Below, piece by piece: positions 55,896-64,000 of a stretch of 64,000 bases of DNA (the stretch's first letter is position 1; each line of letters begins with the position of its first letter). A program made the position numbers and the translations under genes. Source of the DNA: Thermomonas sp. (GTDB taxonomy: Bacteria; Pseudomonadota; Gammaproteobacteria; Xanthomonadales; Xanthomonadaceae); assembly GCA_016720345.1 (NCBI GenBank), contig JADKKV010000006.1, forward strand, positions 124,001-188,000, in the 5' to 3' direction. The notes under the pieces were generated by a model, which had not been told where the DNA came from, did not search any database, and saw only the letters and a list, made by a program, of their open reading frames with translations.

Positions 55896-57046
55896 TGCTC
55901 GCCACGCCGCCACTGTCGCTGTACGTGCACCTGCCGTGGTGCGTGCGCAAGTGCCCGTACTGCGATTTCAACTCGCACGAACAACGCGGGGCGCTGCAGT
56001 TCGAGGCGTATGTCGATGCATTGATCGCCGACCTCGACCACGACCTGCCGCTGGCATGGGGCCGCACCGTGCAGACCGTGTTCTTCGGCGGCGGCACGCC
56101 CTCGCTGTTCCCGCCGGCGGCGATCGACCGTTTCCTGCAACTGGCCAGCGCGCGCCTGCGCTTCGCCCCGAACGCCGAGGTCACCCTGGAAACCAATCCG
56201 GGCACGGTCGAGCACGGCCCGTTCGCCGGCTATCGCACGGCCGGGGTGAACCGCCTGAGCTTCGGCGTGCAGAGCTTCGACGATGGCTGCCTGCAGCGCC
56301 TCGGCCGCATCCATTCAAGCGGCGACGCGGAGCGCGCGGTGAAGGCCGCGCAGGATGCCGGCTTCGACAACTGCAACCTCGACCTGATGTATGCGCTGCC
56401 GCAACAGACGCTGGCGATGGCGGAGCACGACGTCGAACGCGCGATCGCGCTGCAGCCGACCCACGTCAGCCATTACCAGCTGACGCTGGAGCCGAACACG
56501 GTATTCGCCGCGCGGACCCCGCCCGGGATCCCCGACGAGGACGGCGCATGGGACATGCAGGAGGCCTGCCAGGCACGCCTGGCCGGGGCCGGCTTCGCCC
56601 AGTACGAGGTCAGCGCGTATGCGCGCGAAGGCCGGCAATGCGCGCACAACCTGAACTACTGGCGGTTCGGTGACTACCTCGGGATCGGCGCCGGCGCGCA
56701 CGCGAAGCTCACGCTGGGCGCCAGCCAGCAGGTCCTGAGGCGCTGGAAGGTCAGGCATCCCGGCGAGTACCTGCTGAAGGCCGGCACCGCCGCCGCGGTC
56801 GGCGGCGACGACTTCCTCGACGCCCAACGGCTGCCATTCGACTTCATGCTGAACGCGCTGCGCCTGAACGACGGCGTGCCGATGGCGATGTTCGAGGCCC
56901 GCACCGGCCTGCCGCGCGCGGCCATCGCCGATACCCTGGCGGTCGCCCGCGACCGCGGCTGGCTGGAAGCCGAGGACGACTGGCTGCGTCCGACCGAGCT
57001 TGGCCGCCGCTTCGGCAATGACGTGATTGGCCTGTTCCTGCACTGA
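55895..57046 (+). CDS. hemW: HemW, radical SAM haem chaperone
   Basis: 383 residues (ATG at 55895; a GTG one codon upstream is possible). The radical SAM cluster motif is CVRKCPYC in YVHLPWCVRKCPYCDFNSH, followed by FFGGGTPSLF (SAM site), ETNPGT, VNRLSFGVQSFDDGCLQRLGRIH and the C-terminal HemN-type domain with YWRFGDYLGIGAGAH. The CxxxCxxC pattern followed by Phe rather than CGC separates it from true coproporphyrinogen dehydrogenase HemN; HemW delivers haem to membrane proteins. It is the third gene of the rph-rdgB-hemW operon. Confidence 0.95.
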   Translation: MLATPPLSLYVHLPWCVRKCPYCDFNSHEQRGALQFEAYVDALIADLDHDLPLAWGRTVQTVFFGGGTPSLFPPAAIDRFLQLASARLRFAPNAEVTLETNPGTVEHGPFAGYRTAGVNRLSFGVQSFDDGCLQRLGRIHSSGDAERAVKAAQDAGFDNCNLDLMYALPQQTLAMAEHDVERAIALQPTHVSHYQLTLEPNTVFAARTPPGIPDEDGAWDMQEACQARLAGAGFAQYEVSAYAREGRQCAHNLNYWRFGDYLGIGAGAHAKLTLGASQQVLRRWKVRHPGEYLLKAGTAAAVGGDDFLDAQRLPFDFMLNALRLNDGVPMAMFEARTGLPRAAIADTLAVARDRGWLEAEDDWLRPTELGRRFGNDVIGLFLH

Positions 57047-57117
57047 ATGCCGTGGATTGAGGCATTGCCGCTTCGCGCATACCATTGATCGGATTGCCGA
57101 CGCGTTGGGGGACGCCG

Positions 57118-59394
57118 ATGGTTGCTAACGGTTCCACACAGCTCTCAGCCACACCGAAGACGCTGGCCGCGATGACGCTGCCGCGGCGGGTACGGCGTGC
57201 GCTGGAAAACCAGTTGCAGACCGCCAACGCCGACCTCAACCGGCAACTGCAGGTCGTACTGCAGGAAACCGGGCTGGAGCTGGGCCGGCAGGCGGAACAC
57301 GCGAGCGACCACAACGTGCAGGCGTCGCTGTTCGAATCCATCCGCAAGCTGCGCGGCGCCGAGGCGGGCTTCTCGGATCAGTTCGCGCGGAGCCTCGAGG
57401 CGACCCTTGCGGCCCTGCGCGCACCGCGCGTGTCGCGCCGGCTGGAGGAACTGGCATTGCCCGCGCAGGGCCTGAGCCTGGTCGAGGACGTGGAGATGGA
57501 CGAAGGCGCGGTGCTCGGCAGCATCGCGGCGCGCGGCGATTCGCGCAACAGCCTGGCACTGCAATTGATGGGGTATCGCTTCGGGGTGCTTGCCGGCGGT
57601 CCGGCGTTCGACGCCGAGCACCTGCCGCTGGGCCCGCATGCGCTGTGCCATGCCCTGCGCAGCGCCTGCGACTGGCTGATGCTGTCGATGGATGCGCGCC
57701 TGCTGCTGTACCGCCAGTTCGAAAAGGTGGCGATGGCGCATTACCCGGCGCTGCTGGAGACGCTCAATGCACGCCTGGTCGGCGACGGCATCCTGCCGCA
57801 CCTGAGCTTCGTCCCGGTGCGCATGCGCGCCGCCACGCCCGGGATCGGGCGCGGCAGCGAATCGGCCGCGGCCGTGGCCACGCGTTCGGCTCCCACGCCT
57901 CCTGCAGCGGCGGCGGCCGATGCATCGCCGCCGCCGGCGTCGATCCCGCCGGTCGATGGTGCGGGCGCGCCACGCACGGCCGATGCGCCGCGCGAAAGCG
58001 CCTTTGCCGCCCTGCAGGGGCTGCTTGCACGCCGCCGCAAGCTGCTGGCGAAGCTGCGCCCGGGCGGCGCCGAGGAACGCGTGCGCGAGCCGCTGTCCCG
58101 CGACGAAGTTCTCGCATCGCTGCGCCGCCTGCGGGGCAACGGCGGCAAGCACGGCAACCTGGCCGACATCCGCCAGACCCTGCTGGCGCAGGCGCGGCAG
58201 ATGCACGGCCATGGCGTCACCCTCACCGATGCCGACGGCGACGGCTTCGAGCTGTTCAGCCTGTTCCTGGCCCAGCTGCAACGCGAACTGCGAGCCGGCA
58301 GCCCCGGCCATGCCCTGGTCGATAGCCTCAAGCTCCCGCTGCTGCAGCTGGCCTTGCGCGACCACCGCTTCTTCACCGATGCCGCGCATCCGGCGCGGAT
58401 GCTGCTGGATGCGGTGTCGCTGGCCGGTGCGCGCTGGCTGGGCGAGGATGACCTCGACCCACAATGGCTTGGCCTGCTGCAACGCGCGGTCGGTACCGTG
58501 CATGAAGACCCGGAAGCCGGAAACGACACCTTCGTCGCCGCCAACCATGCACTGCAGGGCGGCCTGCAGGCCGCGGCACGCAAGAACGAGATGAGCGAGC
58601 GCCGCCAGGTCGAGGCCGCACGCGGGCGCGAGAAGCTGGGCCTCGCACGGCAGCGAGCCACCAACGAGATCCAGCGCCTGGTCGCCGGGCGCCCGCTGCC
58701 GCGGTTCCACCTGATCCTGCTGGAGCAGGCCTGGGCCGACGTGCTGTCGCTCGCGCTGTTGCGTGGCGGCGAGGATTCCGATGGCTGGCGCGACTTGCGC
58801 GAGGCAACCGCCGCCATCGTCGAGGCCAGCGCCACCCCGATCCAGAGCACCCGGGACCCCGCCTTCGTGGCCAAGCTGCAGGACGCGCTCGGGCAGGTCG
58901 GCTACCACGCCGAGGATGCAGGTGCGATTGCCCGCCAGCTGGCCAACGGCCGTACCGAGGATGCGGACCTGGCGTCGCGCACCGAACTGATCGTGCAGCT
59001 GCGCGCGCGCGCGCGCCTGGGCGAGGAAAACGTGGCCCGCACCGCCGTTGCACAGGCACCGCACAACCCGGCCGAGCAAGCCGCGCATGCAACGCTCGCA
59101 ATCCATGCGGACGGTTGCTGGGTCGACCTGTTCGATCCCGCCGACGACAGCGTGGTCCGCCGCCGCCTGGCCTGGCTGAGTCCGCGCAGCGGACAGGCCC
59201 TGCTGCTGAACCGCCGCGGCCTGCGGGTCGCGGGCGATGAAAGCCTGGATGGCCTCGCCCGCAAGCTTGCCAACAGCCGCCTGCAACTGGTCGAGTCCGA
59301 CATCCACCCGGCCGAACTCGCATGGCAGGCGACGATGGCCAACCTTTCGCGCATCGCCGGCGACGCCACCCAGGAGACCGCACATGGGCGCTGA
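57118..59394 (+). CDS. DUF1631 family protein
   Basis: 758 residues, no membrane helix. Conserved DUF1631 parts: the N-terminal LENQLQTANADLNRQLQVVLQETG, LSLVEDVEMDEGAVLGSIAARG, ACDWLMLSMDARLLLYRQFEKV, and the C-terminal GCWVDLFDPADDSVVRRRLAWLSPRSGQALLLNRRGLRV block. A Ser/Pro/Ala-rich linker (about 235-300) divides the two halves. The function is unknown; older annotations call such proteins thymidine phosphorylase, which the sequence does not support. The C-terminal strand-rich block resembles a small beta-barrel and the gene overlaps a PilZ gene, hinting at c-di-GMP signalling (inference). The GGGGGA site before the ATG at 57118 supports the start. Confidence 0.9.
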   Translation: MVANGSTQLSATPKTLAAMTLPRRVRRALENQLQTANADLNRQLQVVLQETGLELGRQAEHASDHNVQASLFESIRKLRGAEAGFSDQFARSLEATLAALRAPRVSRRLEELALPAQGLSLVEDVEMDEGAVLGSIAARGDSRNSLALQLMGYRFGVLAGGPAFDAEHLPLGPHALCHALRSACDWLMLSMDARLLLYRQFEKVAMAHYPALLETLNARLVGDGILPHLSFVPVRMRAATPGIGRGSESAAAVATRSAPTPPAAAAADASPPPASIPPVDGAGAPRTADAPRESAFAALQGLLARRRKLLAKLRPGGAEERVREPLSRDEVLASLRRLRGNGGKHGNLADIRQTLLAQARQMHGHGVTLTDADGDGFELFSLFLAQLQRELRAGSPGHALVDSLKLPLLQLALRDHRFFTDAAHPARMLLDAVSLAGARWLGEDDLDPQWLGLLQRAVGTVHEDPEAGNDTFVAANHALQGGLQAAARKNEMSERRQVEAARGREKLGLARQRATNEIQRLVAGRPLPRFHLILLEQAWADVLSLALLRGGEDSDGWRDLREATAAIVEASATPIQSTRDPAFVAKLQDALGQVGYHAEDAGAIARQLANGRTEDADLASRTELIVQLRARARLGEENVARTAVAQAPHNPAEQAAHATLAIHADGCWVDLFDPADDSVVRRRLAWLSPRSGQALLLNRRGLRVAGDESLDGLARKLANSRLQLVESDIHPAELAWQATMANLSRIAGDATQETAHGR

Positions 59395-59728
59395 ATCGAG
59401 GCGCATGCCGCGACGAACCGTCAGCGGCCTGAACGAAGTCGTGGACGTGATGACCGAGGAAACCATCGGCCACCTCGGCAACCTGTCGGTCGGCGGGATG
59501 CTGCTGATCGCCAACACCCGGCTGCCGGAGGATGCGCTTTGCCAGCTCCGCTTCACCTTGCCGGAGAGCGACGGGCACAGCATCGAGGTCGGCGCGCATG
59601 TGCTGTGGAGCGATGACGCCAGCGCCCCCGGCCAGTCCTGGGCCGGGCTGCGCTTCCTCGGGCTGGCCCCGCAGGTCACCCGCAGCCTGCGCGAGTGGGT
59701 CGGCCGCAGCGGCAGCGACGCGCGCTGA
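59384..59728 (+). CDS. PilZ domain protein
   Basis: 114 residues. The start ATG at 59384 lies inside the DUF1631 gene, an 11-base overlap. The PilZ signature is present: the basic run ESRRMPRRTV near the N-terminus (the RxxxR motif) and NLSVGGML (the D/NxSxxG motif), followed by a beta-barrel with LCQLRFTLPESDGHSIEVGAHVLW and GQSWAGLRFLGL. These residues bind cyclic di-GMP. It is a stand-alone receptor with no output domain, so it probably acts through a partner, perhaps the DUF1631 protein made from the same transcript. Confidence 0.9.
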   Translation: MGAESRRMPRRTVSGLNEVVDVMTEETIGHLGNLSVGGMLLIANTRLPEDALCQLRFTLPESDGHSIEVGAHVLWSDDASAPGQSWAGLRFLGLAPQVTRSLREWVGRSGSDAR

Positions 59729-59802
59729 CGCATCGGCGCGCCGGCACGGCGGTTGCAGGCGCAATCGGTCAAAATCGCGGTTCCCGACCCACGGAACGCG
59801 CC

Positions 59803-61125
59803 ATGTCCGCGACCACCCTCGCCAGCCTCTACCCCTCCCATCTCGCCACCCTGCAGGCGCGCGCCGCCGAGGCGCTGGCCCGCGGCGGATTCGACCACCT
59901 GCTGGTGCCCAGCGGCAACCTGCACTACCAGCTGTTCGACGACCGCGACTACCCGTATGCGGTGAACCCGCAATTCAAGGCATGGTTGCCGCTGACCCGC
60001 GCACCGGGCAGCTGGCTGGTGGTGACCCCCGGCGCGAAGCCGAAGCTGCTGTTCCTGCAACCGCACGACTACTGGCACGTGGTGCCGGCCGCACCCGGCG
60101 GGCATTGGGTCGAACATTTCGACATCGTCGTCATCCGCACGCCGGAAGAAGCCACCCGGCACCTTCCGAAGGATGCATCGCGCTGCGCGATCCTCGGCGA
60201 GCCGCAGGGCATGACCGGCGACCACCTGCCGAACAATCCGCAAGCAGTGCTCGCTTACCTGGAATACCACCGCGCATTCAAGACGCCGTATGAGATCGCG
60301 ATGATGCGCGAGGCCAGCCGCATCGGCGTGCGCGCGCATCGTGCCGCCGAGCGCGCGTTCCGTGCCGGCTCCAGCGAATTCGGCATCCACCTGGCCTACT
60401 GCCAGGCCGCCGGCCAGGACGCCAACGACCTGCCCTACGGCAACATCGTCTGCCTCAACGAGCACGCCGCGGTGCTGCACTACACCGACCGCGACCGCAT
60501 CCCGCCGACGCAGGCGCGCAGCTTCCTGATCGACGCCGGCGCCAGCTTCGGCGGCTATGCCAGCGACATCACCCGCACCTATTCCGCGCAGGCCGACGAA
60601 TTCGCCGCGCTGATCGAGGCGGTCGACGCCGCGCAATTGAAGATGTGCGACGCGGTGCGCGCCGGCACCGACTACCGCCAGTTGCACCTCGACGCGCACC
60701 TCGCGCTGGCCGGGATCCTCAAGGACTTCGGCGTGATCACGGTAAGCCCGGAAGCGGCGGTGCAGACCGGCGTCAGCCGCGCGTTCTTCCCGCACGGCAT
60801 CGGCCACGGCATCGGCCTGCAGGTGCATGACGTGGCCGGCTTCGCCGAGTCCGACCATGGCGGCACGATCCCGAAGCCGGACGGCCATCCCTACCTGCGC
60901 CTGACCCGCGTGCTGGAGCCTGGCATGGTGGTCACCATCGAGCCGGGCCTCTACTTCATCGACATGCTGCTGGACGAGCTCAAGGCCAAGGGCCAGGGCG
61001 ATGCGGTGGACTGGGATCGCGTGGACGCGTTCAGGCCCTGTGGCGGGATCCGCATCGAGGACGACGTGGTATGCACCGAGGGCGTGCCGCTCAACCTGAC
61101 GCGGGAAGCGTTCGCGACGGCTTGA
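59803..61125 (+). CDS. M24-family Xaa-Pro dipeptidase (PepQ-like)
   Basis: 440 residues. An N-terminal creatinase-like domain (about 1-165) precedes the pita-bread catalytic fold. The dimetal ligands are visible: Asp in FLIDAGASFGGYASDITRTY (two Asp), His in HGIGHGIGLQVHDVAG, Glu in TIEPGLYF and Glu in GGIRIEDDVV. The length and the FRPCGGIRIEDDVVCT end match prolidase PepQ, which splits Xaa-Pro dipeptides; close relatives can also hydrolyse organophosphates. Cytoplasmic. It converges on pepP across a long inverted repeat. Confidence 0.93.
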   Translation: MSATTLASLYPSHLATLQARAAEALARGGFDHLLVPSGNLHYQLFDDRDYPYAVNPQFKAWLPLTRAPGSWLVVTPGAKPKLLFLQPHDYWHVVPAAPGGHWVEHFDIVVIRTPEEATRHLPKDASRCAILGEPQGMTGDHLPNNPQAVLAYLEYHRAFKTPYEIAMMREASRIGVRAHRAAERAFRAGSSEFGIHLAYCQAAGQDANDLPYGNIVCLNEHAAVLHYTDRDRIPPTQARSFLIDAGASFGGYASDITRTYSAQADEFAALIEAVDAAQLKMCDAVRAGTDYRQLHLDAHLALAGILKDFGVITVSPEAAVQTGVSRAFFPHGIGHGIGLQVHDVAGFAESDHGGTIPKPDGHPYLRLTRVLEPGMVVTIEPGLYFIDMLLDELKAKGQGDAVDWDRVDAFRPCGGIRIEDDVVCTEGVPLNLTREAFATA

Positions 61126-61140
61126 AGCCTGTCGCACGGC

Positions 61141-61249
61141 GAACGCGCCGCGCCCGGGGTATGTCGCCGCTCAGGCTTCGCGTCCGGCTACGATTCGCGG
61201 CCGCGCGCCATCCATGGCGCGCTCGACATACCCCGGGCGCGGCGCGTTC
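61141..61249. repeat. 109-bp element with perfect 26-bp inverted arms between two M24 peptidase genes
   Basis: The left arm 61141-61166 (begins GAACGCGCCGCGCCCG) and right arm 61224-61249 are exact reverse complements. The 57-base centre has its own hairpin, GCGCGCCAT (61203-61211) and ATGGCGCGC (61214-61222), with a 2-base loop. The element fills nearly the whole interval between the stop codons of two converging genes (15 bases from one, 6 from the other). No target-site duplication is apparent. It could be a MITE-like or REP-type repeat, or a very strong two-way terminator. Confidence 0.85.
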
Positions 61250-61255
61250 ACCTGG

Positions 61256-62584
61256 TCAGGGTTTCGCGGCCGCCATCAAGGTTTCTATTTCATCCGCACT
61301 GCGCTCCAGGGCATCGGTCAGCACCCGATGGCCGTCGGCGGTGACCAGCACGTCGTCCTCGATGCGGATGCCGATGCCGCGCCACTTCGCCGGCACGCCG
61401 ACATCGTCCTCGGGGATGTACAGGCCGGGCTCGATGGTGAACACCATGCCGGGCTCCAGCAGGCGCGATTCGCCGTCGATCCTGTATTCGCCGACATCGT
61501 GCACGTCCAGCCCCAGCCAGTGCCCGGTCTTGTGCCGGTAGAAGCGCTTGTAGTCGCCGGCCGCGATCGCCGCCTCCAGCCTGCCCTTCAGCAGCCCGAG
61601 CGACAGCAGGCCCTCGGTCAGCGTCTCCACCGCCGCCTCATGCCCGGCTTCGTAAGGCACCCCGGGGCGCGCCTGCGCCAGTGCTGCCGCCTGTGCGGCG
61701 AGGACGAGGTCATGCAATGCACGCTGCTCGCGGGTGAAGCGGCCGCTGAGCGGGAACGTGCGGGTGATGTCGGCCGCGTAGCCGCGGTATTCGGCACCGG
61801 CATCGACCAGCACCAGGTCGCCGTCGCGCGATCTGGCGGCATTGTCGCGATAGTGCAGCACGCAGGCATTGGCGCCGGCGCCGACGATGCTGGCGTAAGC
61901 CGGCTGCGCGTCGTGCATGCGGAACACGCGCTCCAGCTCCGCCTGCAGTTCGTATTCGTGGATGCCCGGGCGCGCCGCGCGCATCGCCGCCCGGTGCGCC
62001 AGCACGCTGATGTCGGCGGCGCGCTGCATCAGCTTCACTTCGTCGGCGGACTTGAACAGGCGCATCTCGTCGAGCAGGTGGCCGAGCGCCAGGAACTCCT
62101 GCGGCGGTTGCGCACCCTGCCGCGCCTGCGCCCGCACCCGGTTGATCCAGCCGATCAGCTTGAGGTCGAATTCGGCATCGCGGCCGAGGTGGTAGTGCAC
62201 CCGGCGGCGGCCTTCCAGCAGGCCGGGCAGGATCTCGTCGATGTCGGAGATCGGATACGCATCATCCATCCCGAGCGCGTCGACCGCACCTTCCGGCCCG
62301 AGCCGCGGGCCATCCCAGCCCTCGCGCTCCGGATCGCGTTCCCGGCAGAACAGGATCGATTCGCCGTGCCGGCGCCCGGGCACCAGCACCAGCACCGCCT
62401 CCGGTTCGTTGCAGCCGGTCAGGTACCAGAAGTCCGAGTCCTGCCGGTACGGGTAATGGGTGTCGCGGCTGCGGATGCGCTCCGGCGCAGCCGGCAGGAC
62501 CAGGATCGCGCCGTCACCCGCGGCCTGCATCAACGCCTTGCGGCGCCGGGCCAATGCCTTGCGCTCGGAGGAGGTGCAGCGCAT
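61256..62584 (-). CDS. pepP: Xaa-Pro aminopeptidase PepP (M24)
   Basis: 442 residues. The N-terminal domain (SRDTHYPYRQDSDFWYLTGCNEPEAVLVLVPG) and the catalytic domain are complete, with metal ligands Asp and Asp in LVDAGAEYRGYAADITRTF, His in TGHWLGLDVHDVG, Glu in FTIEPGLYIPE and Glu in IGIRIEDDVLVT. It removes N-terminal residues next to proline and is cytoplasmic with Mn2+. It starts right after the stop of the ygfB-like gene (adjacent codons), so the two form an operon, as in E. coli. Confidence 0.96.
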   Translation of the reverse strand: MRCTSSERKALARRRKALMQAAGDGAILVLPAAPERIRSRDTHYPYRQDSDFWYLTGCNEPEAVLVLVPGRRHGESILFCRERDPEREGWDGPRLGPEGAVDALGMDDAYPISDIDEILPGLLEGRRRVHYHLGRDAEFDLKLIGWINRVRAQARQGAQPPQEFLALGHLLDEMRLFKSADEVKLMQRAADISVLAHRAAMRAARPGIHEYELQAELERVFRMHDAQPAYASIVGAGANACVLHYRDNAARSRDGDLVLVDAGAEYRGYAADITRTFPLSGRFTREQRALHDLVLAAQAAALAQARPGVPYEAGHEAAVETLTEGLLSLGLLKGRLEAAIAAGDYKRFYRHKTGHWLGLDVHDVGEYRIDGESRLLEPGMVFTIEPGLYIPEDDVGVPAKWRGIGIRIEDDVLVTADGHRVLTDALERSADEIETLMAAAKP

Positions 62585-63127
62585 TCAGTGCAGGCGCTGC
62601 CGCTGCCGCGGAGCCAGCGTGCAGTCGGCATGCAGCAGCAGGACCGCCATCCGCAGGTATTCCTCGATCTCGGTCAGCGATTCCTCGTCGCCTTCCGGGT
62701 CGACGTCGTCGACCCTCGCGGCGGCGAGGTTGGCGATGTCGCCCAGCGCTTCCTCGCCGTCCTCCGACAGCTTCTTCCCGCCGACCGCGAGCCCGAAGCC
62801 GCCGAGGAATGCCCGGCACCAGGCGAACATCGCGCCCGCGCGTTCGGCCACGTCGTCATCGTCGGGAAGCAGCAAGCCGAAGCCGAAATCGGCATTGCAC
62901 AGTTGCGCCGCGCTGGCGGTGCGCAGGCGGTCCAGCACGCCGCCGCGATCGGGGACCGGCAACGACGGATCCGCCAGCACCAGCGCGAGCCAGGAAGGCG
63001 CGTCGTCGCCGCCAGCGGCCAGCCAGCCGCACAAACCGCCATGCAGCTCGGCCGGCGTACTGGCCAGGTCCAGGCGATCCGCGGCCGCGGCCACGTCGGC
63101 CCAACCCGGCAGCTCGGTTTCGCTCAC
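62585..63127 (-). CDS. YgfB / UPF0149 family protein
   Basis: 180 residues from the GTG 63125-63127 (SETELPGWADVAAAADRL), which matches the YgfB N-terminus; another GTG six codons upstream is less likely. The family pattern STPAELHGGLCGWLAAGGDDAPSWLALVL, LLLPDDDDVAERAGAMFAWCRAFLGGFGL and the acidic DDVDPEGDEESLTEIEEYLRMAVLLLHAD are clear. YgfB family proteins are all-helical; in Pseudomonas a homologue modulates a regulator of the ampDh3 peptidoglycan amidase. The role here is unknown. It is co-transcribed with pepP. Confidence 0.93.
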   Translation of the reverse strand: MSETELPGWADVAAAADRLDLASTPAELHGGLCGWLAAGGDDAPSWLALVLADPSLPVPDRGGVLDRLRTASAAQLCNADFGFGLLLPDDDDVAERAGAMFAWCRAFLGGFGLAVGGKKLSEDGEEALGDIANLAAARVDDVDPEGDEESLTEIEEYLRMAVLLLHADCTLAPRQRQRLH

Positions 63128-63217
63128 GCGCGCACTCTCGACCACGGGGCCCCAGTGTAGCAATCGCAATGGCCGCGATGCTTGTCCGCTGCCCGCCCGC
63201 CTGCCTACACTGGCCAG

Positions 63218-64000
63218 ATGCCCGCCACGCATTACATGGCACTGTTGCTCGCCCTGCTCGTGCTGACGCTGGCGGGCGTCGTATTGGGTGGGCATCGCCG
63301 CCGCGAACGCGAACAGCGCGAACACCTGCGCGAACTGCGCGAGCGCGAAGAAAAACTGCGCCTGGCGTTGTGGGCATCCAGCGAGTATTACTGGCAGTAC
63401 GACCTGGAACGCCGTGAACTGGAGAGCATCCGGATCGAGCCTGGCCGCAAGGACGACCTGAACCTGCGGATCGACCTCGACGCCGACCACCAGATCCATC
63501 CCGACGACCTCCCGCTGGTGCTGGATCGACTGCGGGCCTACGTCCGTGGCGATGCCCCGATGTTCCTGTCCGAGCATCGCGTGCAGGACGGCACCGACGG
63601 CTGGCGCTGGATGCGCGCGCGCGGTCGCGCAGTCTCGCGCAACGACGCGGGCCGCATCACCCGCATCGCCGGTACTGCGCGCGACGTCAGCGCGCAACGC
63701 GAGCACGAACGCGAGCGCCGGATCGCGACCGAGGTCATGCACAACATGGCCGAGGCGGTGGTGGTGATCGACGACGAATTCCGCTACGTCATGGTCAACC
63801 CCGCCTTCACCCGCATGAGCGGCTACGAGCTGGCGGAGGTGGTGGGCAACGACGCATCGCTGACCAACAGCGACCAGCACGATGCGGCGTTCTACGCGCA
63901 GTCGCGGGCGGCGATGCTCGAACAGGGGCACTGGGCCGGGGAGATGTGGCAGCGGCGCAAGGACGGCCGGGAATTCCTGTGCGCGATGCAGTCCAACGCG
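63218..64000 (+). CDS. PAS-domain membrane sensor, N-terminal part (runs off the window)
   Basis: A frame open from the ATG 63218 to the end of the window, 261 residues, no stop. One N-terminal transmembrane helix (about 7-24) is followed by an Arg/Glu-rich coiled-coil linker (about 26-46). A first PAS domain (about 48-150; LALWASSEYYWQYDLERREL ... GWRWMRARGRAVSRNDAGRITRIAGTARDVSAQ) and a second PAS domain (from about 160; VMHNMAEAVVVIDDEFRYVMVNPAFTRMSGYELAEVVGND) follow. The output domain lies outside; GGDEF, EAL or histidine kinase are all possible. It is divergent from the ygfB-like gene. The start has no strong ribosome-binding site. Confidence 0.85.
   Translation, partial: MPATHYMALLLALLVLTLAGVVLGGHRRREREQREHLRELREREEKLRLALWASSEYYWQYDLERRELESIRIEPGRKDDLNLRIDLDADHQIHPDDLPLVLDRLRAYVRGDAPMFLSEHRVQDGTDGWRWMRARGRAVSRNDAGRITRIAGTARDVSAQREHERERRIATEVMHNMAEAVVVIDDEFRYVMVNPAFTRMSGYELAEVVGNDASLTNSDQHDAAFYAQSRAAMLEQGHWAGEMWQRRKDGREFLCAMQSNA

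Noticed and set aside
57118-59394. Thymidine phosphorylase call for the DUF1631 gene
   Set aside because: No thymidine phosphorylase motif is present; the name is an inherited misannotation for this family.
57145-61137. A 1330-codon open frame on the minus strand across the DUF1631, PilZ and PepQ genes
   Set aside because: It runs antisense across three recognisable genes and has no family motif; a GC-driven shadow.

Overview
The window is about 70% GC, and gene content and order point to a gammaproteobacterium of the Xanthomonadales (Lysobacteraceae; a Lysobacter, Luteimonas, Thermomonas or Pseudoxanthomonas type organism). The main reasons are the pilMNOPQ operon divergent from a class A penicillin-binding protein, the spoT-rpoZ-gmk-yicC block divergent from rph-rdgB-hemW, a type B ribosomal protein L31, and two copies of a GTAGGAGC-type extragenic repeat. 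No tRNA, rRNA, insertion sequence, prophage or CRISPR array is visible. Almost everything is chromosomal core or conserved accessory content. The genus cannot be fixed from this window alone.

Layout. Positions 1-4653 hold the end of an SLC13 transporter, a small Rieske protein, a fumarylacetoacetate-hydrolase family enzyme, mscL, a secreted M28 peptidase and a SpoU-type RNA methyltransferase. Positions 4646-9386 hold an RND efflux adaptor and permease plus a small membrane-anchored protein. Positions 9553-15167 are a lower-glycolysis cluster read leftward: gap, pgk, pyk, a secreted proline-tailed protein and fba. A secreted S1/P1 nuclease follows.

Positions 16126-26043 are the most interesting part: a sulfide/persulfide island built around an 82-bp AT-rich divergent regulatory region. 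Rightward lie a rhodanese, a BigR-type ArsR repressor with Cys42 and Cys108, a persulfide-dioxygenase-like metallo-hydrolase and a TauE/SafE exporter. Leftward lies a tight seven-gene run: sulfide:quinone oxidoreductase, a DUF2892 membrane protein, an RND adaptor and RND permease, a haem-binding DUF3365 lipoprotein, a TrxC-type thioredoxin and an AhpD-like protein. The right half is the known BigR/Blh arrangement. Its coupling to a dedicated RND pump and an envelope haem protein looks like a larger system that is not described as a unit.

Positions 26104-36290 hold transketolase, a dicarboxylate/amino-acid symporter with an altered cation-site motif, and a six-gene MoxR-DUF58-DUF4381-BatA-BatB/C-BatD operon coupled mostly by ATGA overlaps. 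Positions 36434-44100 hold the type IV pilus alignment and secretin genes pilQPONM and the divergent PBP1a gene. A conserved unknown with a His-rich start, citrate synthase, L31 type B, a nucleoside hydrolase, recG, ridA, spoT, rpoZ, gmk and yicC follow. Rightward from 54586 come rph, rdgB, hemW, a DUF1631 gene overlapping a PilZ gene, and an M24 dipeptidase. The dipeptidase converges on pepP across a 109-bp element with perfect 26-bp inverted arms. The window ends with a YgfB-family gene divergent from the start of a PAS-domain sensor that runs off the edge.
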